Assembly: GCF_932526225.1 (NCBI RefSeq)
Contig: NC_064046.1
Location: forward strand, 13,768,408 to 13,832,407
Direction: 5' to 3'
From: Nematostella vectensis
Taxonomy: Eukaryota; Cnidaria; Anthozoa; Actiniaria; Edwardsiidae
Length of the DNA: 64,000 nucleotides
A model generated the notes under the pieces. The model made no database searches. It was not told the origin of the DNA and worked only from the letters and a program-made list of their open reading frames with translations. Shown piece by piece: positions 1 through 11,280 of this stretch; the stretch's first letter is position 1; every line of letters begins with the position of its first letter. The translations under genes were made by a program, and so were the position numbers.

Positions 1-1178
1 AAACATCACTAGCAATCCCTAGAGGATCTTGACCTACCCAAACACATCAGTAGTGATCCCTAGAGGATCTTGACCTACCCAAACACATCAGTAGCAATCC
101 CTTGAGGATCTTGGCCTACCCAAACACATCACTAGCAATCCCTAGGGGATCTTGGCCTACCCAAACACATCAGTAGCAATCCCTAGAGGACCTTGGCCTA
201 CCCAAACACATCAGTAGCAATCCCTAGAGGATCTTGGCCTACCCAGACACATCACTAGCGATCCCTAGAGGATCTTGACCTACCCAAACACATCACTAGC
301 GATCCCTAGAGGATCTTGGCCTACCCAAACACATCACTAGCGATCCCTAGAGGATCTTGACCTACCCAAACACATCACTAGCGATCCCTAGAGGATCTTG
401 GCCTACCCAAACACATCAGTAGTGATCCCTAGAGGATCTTGGCCTACCCATACACATCAGTAGTGATCCCTTGAGGATCTTGGCCTACCCTAACACATCA
501 GTAGCAATCCCTAGGGGATCTTGGCCTACCCAGACACATCAGTAGCAATCCCTAGAGGATCTTGACCTACCCAAACACATCACTAGCGATCCCTAGAGGA
601 TCTTGGCCTACCCAAACACATCACTAGCGATCCCTAGAGGATCTTGACCTACCCAAACACATCACTAGCGATCCCTAGAGGATCTTGACCTACCCAAACA
701 CATCACTAGCGATCCCTAGAGGATCTTGGCCTACCCAAACACATCAGTAGTGATCCCTAGAGGATCTTGGCCTACCCATACACATCAGTAGTGATCCCTT
801 GAGGATCTTGACCTACCCTAACACATCACTAGCAATCCCTAGAGGATCTTGGCCTACCCAAACACATCACTAGCGATCCCTAGAGGATCTTGACCTACCC
901 AAACACATCACTAGCAATCCCTAGAGGATCTTGACCTACCCAAACACATCAGTAGTGATCCCTAGAGGATCTTGACCTACCCAAACACATCACTAGCAAT
1001 CCCTTGAGGATCTTGGCCTACCCAAACACATCAGTAGCAATCCCTAGAGGATCTTGGCCTACCCAGAACATCAGTAGTGATCCCTAGAGGATCTTGACCT
1101 ACCCAAACACATCAGTAGCAATCCCTTGAGGATCTTGACCTACCCAAACACATCACTAGCAATCCCTAGAGGATCTTG
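1..1178. repeat. 41-bp minisatellite, about 28 copies, containing the EXOC2 exon 3 splice donor
   Basis: Tandem 41-bp units run from the left edge to 1178 with few substitutions. On the minus strand each unit consists of about 34 bases matching the 3' end of EXOC2 exon 3 plus the donor GTAGGT. The array therefore begins inside the exon and extends into the downstream intron. Confidence 0.93.
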
Positions 1179-3273
1179 ATGTATAGGTGGAGAGACAGGG
1201 CGGGTAGAGCCAGATGAAGTAACAAGCTCCTCAGCTTCTGCCTCTTCTATCCATACAGCAGACTCCCGCAGCGGGTCTACATAGGTGATAAAAAGGTGAT
1301 TACGGTGTTAAAAATATGGAGGTTATAAAAAGTGAAGGTGTTAAAAAGGTGAAGGTGATAAAAAGGTGAAGGTGATAAAAAAGTTAAGGTGATAAAAAGA
1401 TGAAGGTGATAAAAAGGTGAGTGTGATAAAAAAGTGAAGGTGATAAAAAAGCGAAGGTTATAAAAAGTGAAGGTGATAAATAGGTGAAGGTTATAAAAAA
1501 ATGAAGGTGATAAAAAGATGAAGGTGATAAAAAGGTGAGGGTGATAAAAAAAGTGAAGGTTATAAAAAGTGAAGGTGATAAAAAAGTGAAGGTTATAAAA
1601 AAGTGAAGGTTATAAAAAAGTGAAGGTTATAAAAAAGTGAAGGTTATAAAAAAGTGAAGGTGATAAAAAGGTGAAGGTTATAAAAAGTGAAGGTTATAAA
1701 AAGTGAAGGTGATAAAAAAGTGAAGGTTATAAAAAAGTGAAGGTGATAAAAAGTGAAGGTGATAAAAAGTTGAAGGTTATAAAAAGTTGAAGGTTATAAA
1801 AAGGTGAAGGTGATAAAAAGTTGAAGGTTATAAAAAAGTGAAGGTTATAAAAAAGTGAAGGTGATAAAAAGTTGAAGGTTATAAAAAGTTGAAGGTTATA
1901 AAAAGGTGAAGGTTATAAAAAGGTGAAGGTGATAAAAAGATGAACAGGTGATAGAAAGATAAAGGATCTACAAAGATACAGTAATAGGAAACTTGCCTAT
2001 ATACTGTAAATGCCTATTGCCTATACAGTATGCCTTGCAATGCCTATTAGAACTGCTAGGATAAGATTGAAAGAAGGGGTTAGGCTTATTTTGTTGTGTT
2101 TATTTTGGCTTGTTAATGTTTCGCTCAAAAAGTCAAGTGATCAGTAGGTGCAAGTCCAGACAAGTACAGGGTTGTCCCTAAGGACAACTTGCCATCGCTA
2201 AAAACAAGATAAAGATCCCAGTGGAAATATATGAGTCCAAAACAACCTAAGATATAAAAGGGGGATATGTGTTATACTGTAAAGATACTTAATGTTTCTC
2301 ACAAAGCAGACAAATAATTAAACATATCAGGCAGACTAAAGAGCCATACAAGCATAATATTGAAATAAAATACCTACTGTAACAGCTCCAATAAACCCTG
2401 AGGTGTTATTGTTTTTCTTTTTTTGACCCTACTTGTTATTTGCCCTACAAAAGGCTCTAAATAGTGTACTGTATATTCTTATATTTTCCTATTCTTAATT
2501 AATGTAACCCTACATTATGCTTGCCTTTATATAAACAATCACTTTTAGAAGGGGGCGAGGATGGGGGCAGAGCTTCTGCATTTTATAATTACCTGCCAAA
2601 ACTGCAAGACTTTTGAACTGGATTGTGCAAGAACCAACTCCTCCTGACCTGGTCATTACAATGATATCTCCTTTTCCTGGTTTTGAAGGGCCAGTCCTAG
2701 CAATTATCTTACTGGGAGATTTGTAGTCTGCTGAAAGTAGGCAATTCGCTCCACAGATAGTCAAGCCTGTACAGCAACAGATTAAAAAAATTATGAAACA
2801 TGAAAAAAAGACCTTTGGTTGATGATGGCTTTACAAAAACAACAACATATATATATACATAAGTTATTAAGTCCTGTTAAACTATTTGTAGTAAAATATA
2901 TGTATTACATAGGTATTTATATGTATTATAGAGGTACTTTATAGTGAAAACAGCTATTTAAGACTAGTGAAAGCTAAACGACTAACTTATAAAGTATAAG
3001 TAAATGTAAGGTCAGAAGCTTTAGGCTAAATTGTTCAGATTACAAATTGAAAAAGGGAGAAAGTACATGCTTTACTCGTGAAGTACTTAAGTACATTAAT
3101 GTATAGCTAGAGGACGAAGGAATCGTACATAAAACAGTATTCACAACAAATAAGCTTGGCTCACCAATGACATCTTTCGCGTTTATCCCAAGATTTTCTC
3201 CTCTTATAATAACTCTCTCGCCCGGTGGACCCTCAGCAGGAGAAATTCCTGTGACGGATGGCGCCGGACGCAT
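1144..3273 (-). CDS. EXOC2: EXOC2 / Sec5 exocyst subunit, N-terminal exons (partial)
   Basis: Three coding exons were assembled on the minus strand: 3273-3165 (ATG at 3273), 2766-2593 and 1276-1144. All have GT-AG borders and matching phases. Exon 1 reads [20 protein letters not shown] and ends in DVI; exon 2 continues [15 protein letters not shown]. Both match the N-terminal IPT/TIG fold of Sec5, which in mammals binds RalA/RalB. Exon 3 contains ESAVWIEE and, after a variable linker, DPLGIAS, equivalent to the SAVWVDE and NPLGI blocks of the human protein. EXOC2 is a subunit of the octameric exocyst that tethers secretory vesicles to the plasma membrane. The remaining exons lie beyond position 1. 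The exon 3 donor sits inside the first unit of a 41-bp tandem array, and the next in-frame codon after it is TAG, so splicing must occur there. Transcription diverges from the DED gene at 3622. Confidence 0.88.
1285..1945. repeat. 16-17-bp minisatellite in EXOC2 intron 2
   Basis: Degenerate tandem units built on GGTGATAAAAAGGTGAA, about 40 copies, lie between EXOC2 exons 2 and 3. The array starts about 10 bases from the exon 3 acceptor. No coding potential was seen. Confidence 0.9.
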
Positions 3274-3621
3274 TCTTATTGATATGCTACTACCCTAGCT
3301 CTAACTGTTATCCTTCATAAAGTCACCATCTTGTGTTTTAGTGTCACAGAGCAGCCATCTTGTTTGGGGTGTTGCTCTGATCTGGAAACTGGGACCGAGC
3401 ATAGACCACAGGGGCCCCGCGTCGACAAGTATTTTTTGCTTACTGGCGGTGATGGAGAGCCCCCGTTGCTTAATGGGACGGGGGATTCCCGGAATTAGAT
3501 CTCGCAAATCTGGCAAAAGAAAATCAAATTTTCGCTATTTACACCTCAAAAAAACCCCTAAAAATGCACTAATTAGCTCTTAAGAAATGGGTTAGAAGCT
3601 GCTGAGTGTTCCAGTTGTATC
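3274..3621. promoter_or_regulatory. Divergent (bidirectional) promoter region EXOC2 / DED-SAMD9-like gene
   Basis: Only 348 bases separate the EXOC2 start codon (minus, 3273) from the start of the DED gene (plus, 3622). Both promoters and 5' leaders must lie here unless upstream noncoding exons exist. No TATA box could be assigned with confidence. The short plus-strand ORF over this region is judged incidental. Confidence 0.5.
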
Positions 3622-6600
3622 ATGGCGTCGGGATTTAGCGAAGAGGGAGATAATTTTCGCCAACAACTCTTGGAAATCGACAATGGGCTTGGCAAAGAGG
3701 AACTTGAAAAGCTTATTTTCCTGTGCGAAAATTGCACGCCTGGTTTATCATCCTTAAACATCACAAGTGGACTTGGGCTGTTCAGAGAACTGCAGAATTG
3801 CAACAAGATAGGCCCAGGGAATGTACGGTTCCTCAAATGGCAGTTGTACGCGATCAAAAGGAACGACTTGGCATCGAAACTGGCCGATAAAAGTGAGTAT
3901 TTTGAAAATTGTTCAACAAGCCATTGTTCAGTACTTTAAAAAAATGCAATATAGAAGAGCAGTTTTATTGTTATTGTTATATTTGAATAAAAAACGGTAA
4001 CCATCAATAACCATCGGCAAGAGAAATCTGGTACTTTAAATGTAACGCTTTGATTTTCCCGATTCGTATGCTTCGTTTTGGTGAATCCTCCTTTTGATGA
4101 CTACAGTATGGAATCAATATTGGGCCGGGGCCTTATATTTCGGCTTGATTGGGCCATAAGCTGTTCCATTAATCCATTAGCCTAATTTAAAAAAAAATCT
4201 ATAAGTGACTGTAAGGTCACTTTTAGGTAATCGTTTCAAATGGGTCGACCATTATACAGGCGCATAACTCTAAACCTAACCCTAACCCTAACAGTAATCC
4301 TGGTTTTGGCAGTTGTTATATAGTATTTTCAAGCATTCAAGGGTTTGCTGAGGGTCAGTGCATATTCATAGACATCGTTTTAAAATGTATGATGGTTTAT
4401 GATCTTTCAATGAGAAATGACCTATTGTTTACAGTTCCTGAATATTCCCTGAAAACAGATTACTGCTAGCAGCAGCGACCATCAATCTTTTGTGGGTTTA
4501 CACAATAATATTGTTGCGTCTTTCCTGATTCAACAGTTCGGATCAAATCACGAGATTTAACTAATGAAACAAGACACAAATTTACTAAAAACAAGATGGC
4601 GTCGCTGCTCGCTCCCCTGTGTACTCACGCGCCCGTGAAGGCAAAAAAAGTTTTATTTTGTTGAAGGTGGTACATGGAACACCTTGCTCTACAAAAAAAT
4701 ACCTGGTATCCAAACCGGTGCCACTGGTCTATGTCCAATATAGCTGCCTACTAACTGTCTTTGAGCAGGAGAAGGAAAAATGGTACTTATAGATGGCAAG
4801 CCTGTGGTTGGTCCTTGGTCCAGGAGTTTTCAAGAAAATAAAAAAAAAATCCAATATTAATATCATATGTCATATACAAAAGATATGTACAAATTATAGA
4901 CAATATAATTTGAATAAAAACTCCCCCTTTTCATCCTTGGGGACTGCAGTAACTGGAGCTCTGGAGAAAAATCCAACATTGTTATCATAGTTTAAAAGAG
5001 AGAAGTACTGAATGATTATAAAAAGAATATAATTTGAAAAAAACTCCCCTTTTTCATCCTTGGGAACTGCAAAGTTTACCTTGGGGACGAAATATCCGTT
5101 CAAAGCGGTTACTGCTTTACCGTATTCTTCCGCGGTGCCCGTTTCCTGCAAAGTTTCGAAGATTTCTTGCACATCCGGTCCAGCAAAGTGCAACAAGAGA
5201 GCCCTCCGACGCTGCTTCGTCGCATTTGACGCATCGGTATCAATAATGAGGCCTTTTCCATCTGCGTAGAGCTCGAAGGAGTTCAGCCAGCGTGTCCATC
5301 GTGTACCAAGGGTGGACGGGTCGGAAAAACAGTCGAATTTTGGCAACTTATTCGCTGATTCCGCCATAATAATCTCGCTATATCCTCGTCGCCAGTGTTG
5401 CGTCTTTCCTGATTCAACAGTTCGGATCAAACCACGAGATTTAACTCAATGAAACAAGACACAAATTTACTAAAAACAAGATGGCATCGCTGCTCGCTCC
5501 CCTGTGTACTCACGCGCCCATGTCTGGTGTGCGCTCGGCGCCAGGTCCACACGGCCAACTAGGCCACAGGCCTTTACAAACATAACAAATATGCATATTT
5601 TATCCAGTCACAATCTAGATAATTTTTTTCTAATAATGTAATGTAACAAACATTTGTTATTTTTTAACAGAAGAAACATTCAAAGATTCAAGTGTTCAAA
5701 TAAATCAGAGGTAAGTCCAAAATTGCAATCTAAAGAAGGCTTCACTATGTACATTTGAATACTGAGCCTTCATCTTAATGTACTTCATATCCTTGTTCCC
5801 CTTTGTTATTATTTTATTTGTCCTTTTCTTATTCATCAGCATGGCATTTTAGGGTATACCTTCTGAACAACTCTAAATGCCATTATATTACAAAAGGAAG
5901 CTGTTAGAATTATTTCATTTGCTGCATCCAATAAAGATACTACTGTTTTTCATTTATAAATTCAATAGAAATCGGTTACATCCCCTCTTTCAGTTAAGTG
6001 ATTACCCTCTATAATTATTGTTTGTTATTATTATTTAAGTGATCAACAAGTCAACTCCCCTATACAAGAAACAACACCTCAAAAGGTAAAGGTTGGTCTG
6101 TTTGTTTTCATTTTTATGTCTTGCATTGCCACTATTAATATACACCTCCATTATTATAAATACAGGCACTGTATGTTTATTTATATGTTTTATGAATGTC
6201 ATCATAATAACAGATTTCATGGGATGTCCCCCAAATAATTCCAGAGCCTTACCCTTTTTTACTTCTTTATGGGGGCGTTTGTGGAAGACTTGCCTACCAC
6301 CAAAAATTTAGAAAGTTCTACCCAACCCTCTCTTTAACTTTCCAGTTCTAGAAAATTATGAGAAACTTCATTTTTACTGCCAAGCATCATTTACCATTGA
6401 GTGGATATCACAGTATAAAAAAGAGTATAGCCTGACCTTCCCTATACGTCTAAGAATGGGCACATCCTCATTACCATAATTTACAACTCCCTCCCTTGCT
6501 GGACATTTAGGGGTTAGGGTTAGAGAGAGGTCATAATTGCTTTTTTTCAATCCTTTTTTCTTTTCTGTACAACTGTTATGTTACCAATTGATTTTAACGG

Positions 6601-9600
6601 TATCATCGAAACTGTAAAAATATTCTATTCTGTTTTTAGATTCTCGATGAGGACATTATCGATGAGCTTTTATCCCAAGGTTGGTAGATGAACAGTACTG
6701 ATCATTAGGATGTACGTGGCATTGTATTGTCACATAGTCCTTTTTTTGCTGTTTCTTAGTACTTGACTCGATTAGTATTTACAATACAATTACATCGCAA
6801 GGGAAGTCATCCCGGCCAACAAAGACACTTCGAAAATTACTCCCTTGCTTGTGAATCCTATTTGTTATCTTTTTTTTAATCCACAGAGTCTCCGCCGATG
6901 CGTATTTTATTGCTGAGTGACAAGTGGCAAGCATGGGGGGAAAGTATCCCTGTCATCAACCGAGAAATGAGCTGTGCGCTCGCACAAACTGGTCACCAAG
7001 TCGCCTGTCTTGTTTTGAAAGCGACCGCAGTGGAAATAGAGGAAGCAAGATCCCATAACGTCAACCTTTTTACATGTGATGATGACAACAACATCTACAA
7101 GGGCAAGATTCAGTCAATGTATCACCACGAGACGTTTCCATTTGAGCCGGATTTGGTCGTAGGCCATGGTACACTCACAGGGCCACTAGCAGACCATTTT
7201 GCGAGCAGATTCTCGTGTCCTCGGGTGCATGTGTTCCACTGCGTCCCAGACGAAGGAGAGACGTTTGACGATCAGAGTATGGAGGAATGTGACGAGGTTA
7301 CCCTTGCAAAAAGCGCAGACTTTACGGCCGCCATTGGTGTTTATTTGAAAGATAAATGGAACAGCGTACTCAATAAAGAGGTGTTTGAAATTATCCCAGG
7401 CCTACCCTCCTATGCTACCGCGAGGAACTCTATCGCCTCTCCGCAGTGCCGTTGTTTTGTAGCCACAAATCCTAACGCCCCAGATTCAAGTGGCCTTGAT
7501 ATAGCTGTATGGGCCCTCAACAATTGTAGAAGGTCCAAGCTTAAGTACAAAGCAACCCTGATTGTCCGAAACACGAACCCCAGCAGAACAGGAGAAGTAG
7601 AGAAGAAGGTACTGAAGATTCTGGAACAACACGACAAGGAGGGCGTCGAACTTAACTTCAAGAAGGCGTCTGACAGCAGGCAAGAGCTCGTAGACATCCA
7701 AGGGTCTACTATGTTTCTTTTGCCAGCACGACGCAGCCCATTTGGGGTGGCAGCATTAGATGCAATTGCAACAGGTATACCCGTGTTGATAAGCTCACAA
7801 AGTGGCTTAGCGTATTTGATCCGTCAATACTTTGACGAGAAGTATCACAGCTGCATCTTGGACGTCAAAGGTACAGAAGATCAGGAAAAAGCAGAGGATG
7901 CTGACAGCTGGGCAAGAGCTGTCAGCGATTTGTTTGAAGATCGGGAACACGCTTTCCTCTTTGCATCAGATTTCAAGAGCCAGTGGGAAAAAGCATTTTC
8001 TTGGAAAAGTACTATGGAGGTTTTTATGGCGAAACTATCCAAATCTGTAGAACGGCGACCGGTCTCCCCAACAAGCTTCAATAAAACCGCCGTGCCACGG
8101 ATATCTGAGGAGGACAAGCAGTTGGTCGAAGAGATGTGCCTTTTTGACAAACGTCAAAAGTTTATTCTTTTTCTTTCTCCTGAGAACACCAAGGAGATGC
8201 AAGAAGCAGTTTACTTGGCTCAAGTTCGTTGGGCAGCTGTATTTGATTTTGACGTTAATACTGAGGAGACGGGTTTCCTAGCAGCGTGTGAAAGATATCT
8301 CGAGACGATGGGAAAGCCAGCTTGCCGAATGTTACCAAAGGAAGGAGAGCCCATCAGCATTCCCAATGGAACTCCATGGATCCTTGTAGAGGGGAACTCA
8401 GCAATTCAAGCGAATCCCAAGAGCAAAATTAACTGCTGGATCTCCAAGTTTTTTGAGCAATTGATGAAAAAGCACAGCCAAACAATCACCTTTGTCCTCG
8501 TATGGAGAAGTGACCCTAAAATGAAGAATCTCTGCAAGAAAGTGCGGGACATCTTTTGCATTGCCAGCGCATGTGAGGCCTTTAAGGACTCCAAGGTATT
8601 CATCCTGTCGACGTCCCCGGAAACAGACGGCCGCATTGATGACATTGCCGATGACTGGAAAACAGAAATCAAGCACACGACAGTTGAAGGCTTTTGCGGG
8701 GCTATTTTCAACGATGCCATATCGAAACCCAACAATCTTCAAGATCCAGACTTTTCCCTTCCCACAGATGAAGGCATGAAAGTGCTGCCAACATGGCTAC
8801 GTTGGGTGGATTCGGAGATGGCCGTCCTTTACAGCTCTATAGGCATTTCTCCAGAGATGGGAAAGGACGATGCAAATCATTTCTACCGTGGTGGTAGGAT
8901 ATCATGGTACGCAATCGAGATGAATTATGCTGTCGAGAGAGAGTCATGGGAGAGGCTAAAAACGGAGATTAAAGAGAAGGTGAAATACTCTGGCGCGTCA
9001 AGACTGGTGTTTTCTCACCAAAGGGGAACTGGGGGTACTACATCTTCTAGGAAGATACTCTATGACCTTCGAAACGATTTCCCGTGTGTGTGCCTTAAAG
9101 CGATTAACACGCATACGCGGGAAGCAATAACCCAGCTTTGGAGATTCTGCCGCCGCCCCGTCATCGTCCTAGTAGACGTCAAGCAATCACCGGGAGAAGA
9201 GTATGAGATTGACATGCTGTTTGATAGCCTGTCAGATGAGAGAGTTTCCTGCCTGATCATTCAAGTGGCACATCGATACACCTCTCTGCGTGGGAAAGTA
9301 GAATTCCAGGAACCAAAAGTAAAGCCAGGAAACAAGCACACTGTGGCTGACACGTTGACCAGCCTGGAGGCTGATTGTTTTGTGGAAGTGTATAGCACTC
9401 AAAACAAAGAGAGGGCAGGCAATCTACGACATCATCGTCAAGAAAAGAAAGAGCTGCAGATTCCCTTCTACTACGCCCTGGTGGCATTTGAGCAGAGATT
9501 CGAGGGTCTTCGGCCTTTTGTCGCCGACTGTCTCGCTGGCCTTACCAAGAAACAGGAATCGGTTCTGGTGTTCATGGCAATGGCCCATTACTATGCACAG

Positions 9601-11280
9601 ACCACTCTACCGGGGCCGCAATTCGCAAGAGCTTTAGGCATTTCAAAGCGTGCATGCCACAATCTTGAAGACTTTTTACCAGAGAAAATTCTTGATTTAC
9701 TTATTGAAGAGGACGGATCTTGGTATTGTCGGCATAACCTAATCAGCAAAGAGATTTTGCGACAGCTGCTGAGTAGACCCTATGGCATCAACGAAGAAAA
9801 CTGGAAAAATAAGCTTGCAGAAAAAGCTATCGATTTTGTCAAGCATATGGATGAGAAGACCTGTAGTGAGATGCTTATCATCCGAGATGATGATCATGCG
9901 AAGAACTTTTTCTCGGCGCTTGTGATGGATATCCCTGTCGACGAAGACGTCGTTAAAGTTTTTGAGGAGACAATCGCAGTTTTCCCAACAAACCCGTACT
10001 TCAAAGTACACCTTGGTCGGTATTACAGCAAAACAATGAAAAATGGTTTCAAAGATGCTATCAAATACACCAACGAAGGCATCCAGTGCGCAGCAGATTA
10101 CAGAAGTCATGTCAGAAGTCGATTTACGCAAATGAAAGGGATGGTATACAAGCGTCATGTCCAGAATTTAATTTATGACCCTTCTTCCAAACTTGCAGAC
10201 ATAATCAGCTATGCAGAGAAAGGCATCGCCTCCTTTAAACGCGCTGTTAGTATTTGCCAAGAGCTATGCGAAGAGAACTACATCCCCCTTGTTGCAATGA
10301 TGTGCCAAATCTTCAAGCATGTTGACAAGACGCAAGGAGGACTAGCCGAGTATCTGAGGTCATCATCAAGCCAAGAAAGTAAGTTTTTGTTGGACAGTCT
10401 GCTTGAAACTGCTGATGACCTCGAAATGGTGTCAGAAAGTGATCAGTACCCGCACTGGCGCCGACAACTCTACTCTTTCCAGATGGGAAAACACAAAGGA
10501 AAGTCATGTGAGCTGCTCAAGCTTTTCAAGGACTTTAAAGAATCTGGAAAGGCTAGTATTCCATCTGTTAACCGAGAAATCGTGCGAGTTTGGGTAGACC
10601 TTTGTTCGGAGAAGGGTGTACCCCTTGAAAGAGAAGCGGAGGAAATGATCCGCTTGCTAGATGAATCCTTGAAGCATCGTAGTCGAATTGACTCCACCAT
10701 GCGACTGTGGATGAAGATTGCGCCCCATGTGCCGGTTGAGATCCACGTTGCAGAGGCAAAGGTTGGCGTATGGTGCTCGAATGACAAGTCAGTCTGGTCC
10801 TGCTTTTACTCCTACATCTTTTCTTGCATGAGAATTCTAGATGGGGGTAAGCACTATTATGACGAAGCAATGAGGAACAGCCACGAAGACCTGCTTGTTG
10901 CAGTGAGAAACATGCGACGCTACGACGTTGGCCGCATCAGACAACCGGACCGCCCCATCCTCTTTCTTGGCGATGGAAAGGGAATGAAGAAGCTTGTCAC
11001 TCTAGATGCCCAGTCCTGGGACGTACGAAAGAGCCGCTCAATTGACATGAAGTACCTCGACAAGCTGCATCGCTACGAGGGTGTCATCAACAAAACTGAC
11101 AAAACAAGTAAAAATGTAGGGGAGATATTAATGTCTTGTGATCTTGCTGTCTCATTCCGGCCTGATCTTTGCGAGCCACCATTGGTCGGAGAATCAAACT
11201 TGTATAAAAAAGTACACTTCTACATGGCGTTTAACTTTTTTGGCACGGAGGCCTACAACGTCAGGTTAATTGCTCAGTGA
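3622..11280 (+). CDS. DED - GT-B glycosyltransferase-like - SAMD9/SAMD9L-like STAND NTPase protein
   Basis: Five exons give an uninterrupted 1,596-residue frame: 3622-3892, 5671-5710, 6040-6085, 6640-6679 and 6887-11280. Residues 12-87 form a death effector domain with the helix-2 motif KLIFLC and the RxDL motif RNDL (80-83). Residues 91-136 are a linker made by three tiny exons. Residues 137-505 resemble a GT4-type GT-B glycosyltransferase, starting MRILLLSDKW and ending with SPFGVAALDAIATGIPVLIS. The remainder parallels SAMD9/SAMD9L: FYRGG at 798, P-loop GTGGTTSS at 846-853 (no lysine, as in SAMD9), Walker B VIVLVD ending at 896, helical/TPR-like repeats around 1160-1300, and a C-terminal OB-like part starting ILFLGDGKG near 1490 and ending like SAMD9 (YMAFNFFG). 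The expected role is cytosolic innate immune or cell-death signalling; this is inference. A poly(A) signal AATAAA lies at 11456-11461. The first intron carries a retroelement remnant. Confidence 0.9.
4512..5520 (-). mobile_element. LTR-retrotransposon gag-like remnant in intron 1 of the DED gene
   Basis: On the minus strand an open frame begins at 5368 with MAESANKLPKFDCF and runs through a gag-like helical segment (WTRWLNSFELYADG). It degenerates where two near-copies of an AT-rich stretch adjoin (4851-4950 and 4972-5070). A leader of about 120 bases occurs upstream of the frame (5398-5520) and again behind it (4512-4633). No protease, reverse transcriptase or integrase was seen, so this is a broken fragment inserted antisense to the host gene. 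The family (Gypsy-like) is inferred from the gag style only. Confidence 0.6.

Noticed and set aside
1-1178. Possible CRISPR-like array (also the 25-bp and 40-bp arrays)
   Set aside because: Units are head-to-tail with no unique spacers, in intron-bearing animal DNA. They are minisatellites.
4268-4292. Telomere-like CCCTAA repeats
   Set aside because: Only about three units, mid-window, with a similar trace at 6510. Too short to indicate a telomere or fusion point.
8398-8742. Antisense ORFs of about 110 residues within the SAMD9-like exon
   Set aside because: They are shadow frames of a long, clearly coding plus-strand exon with family-level similarity.
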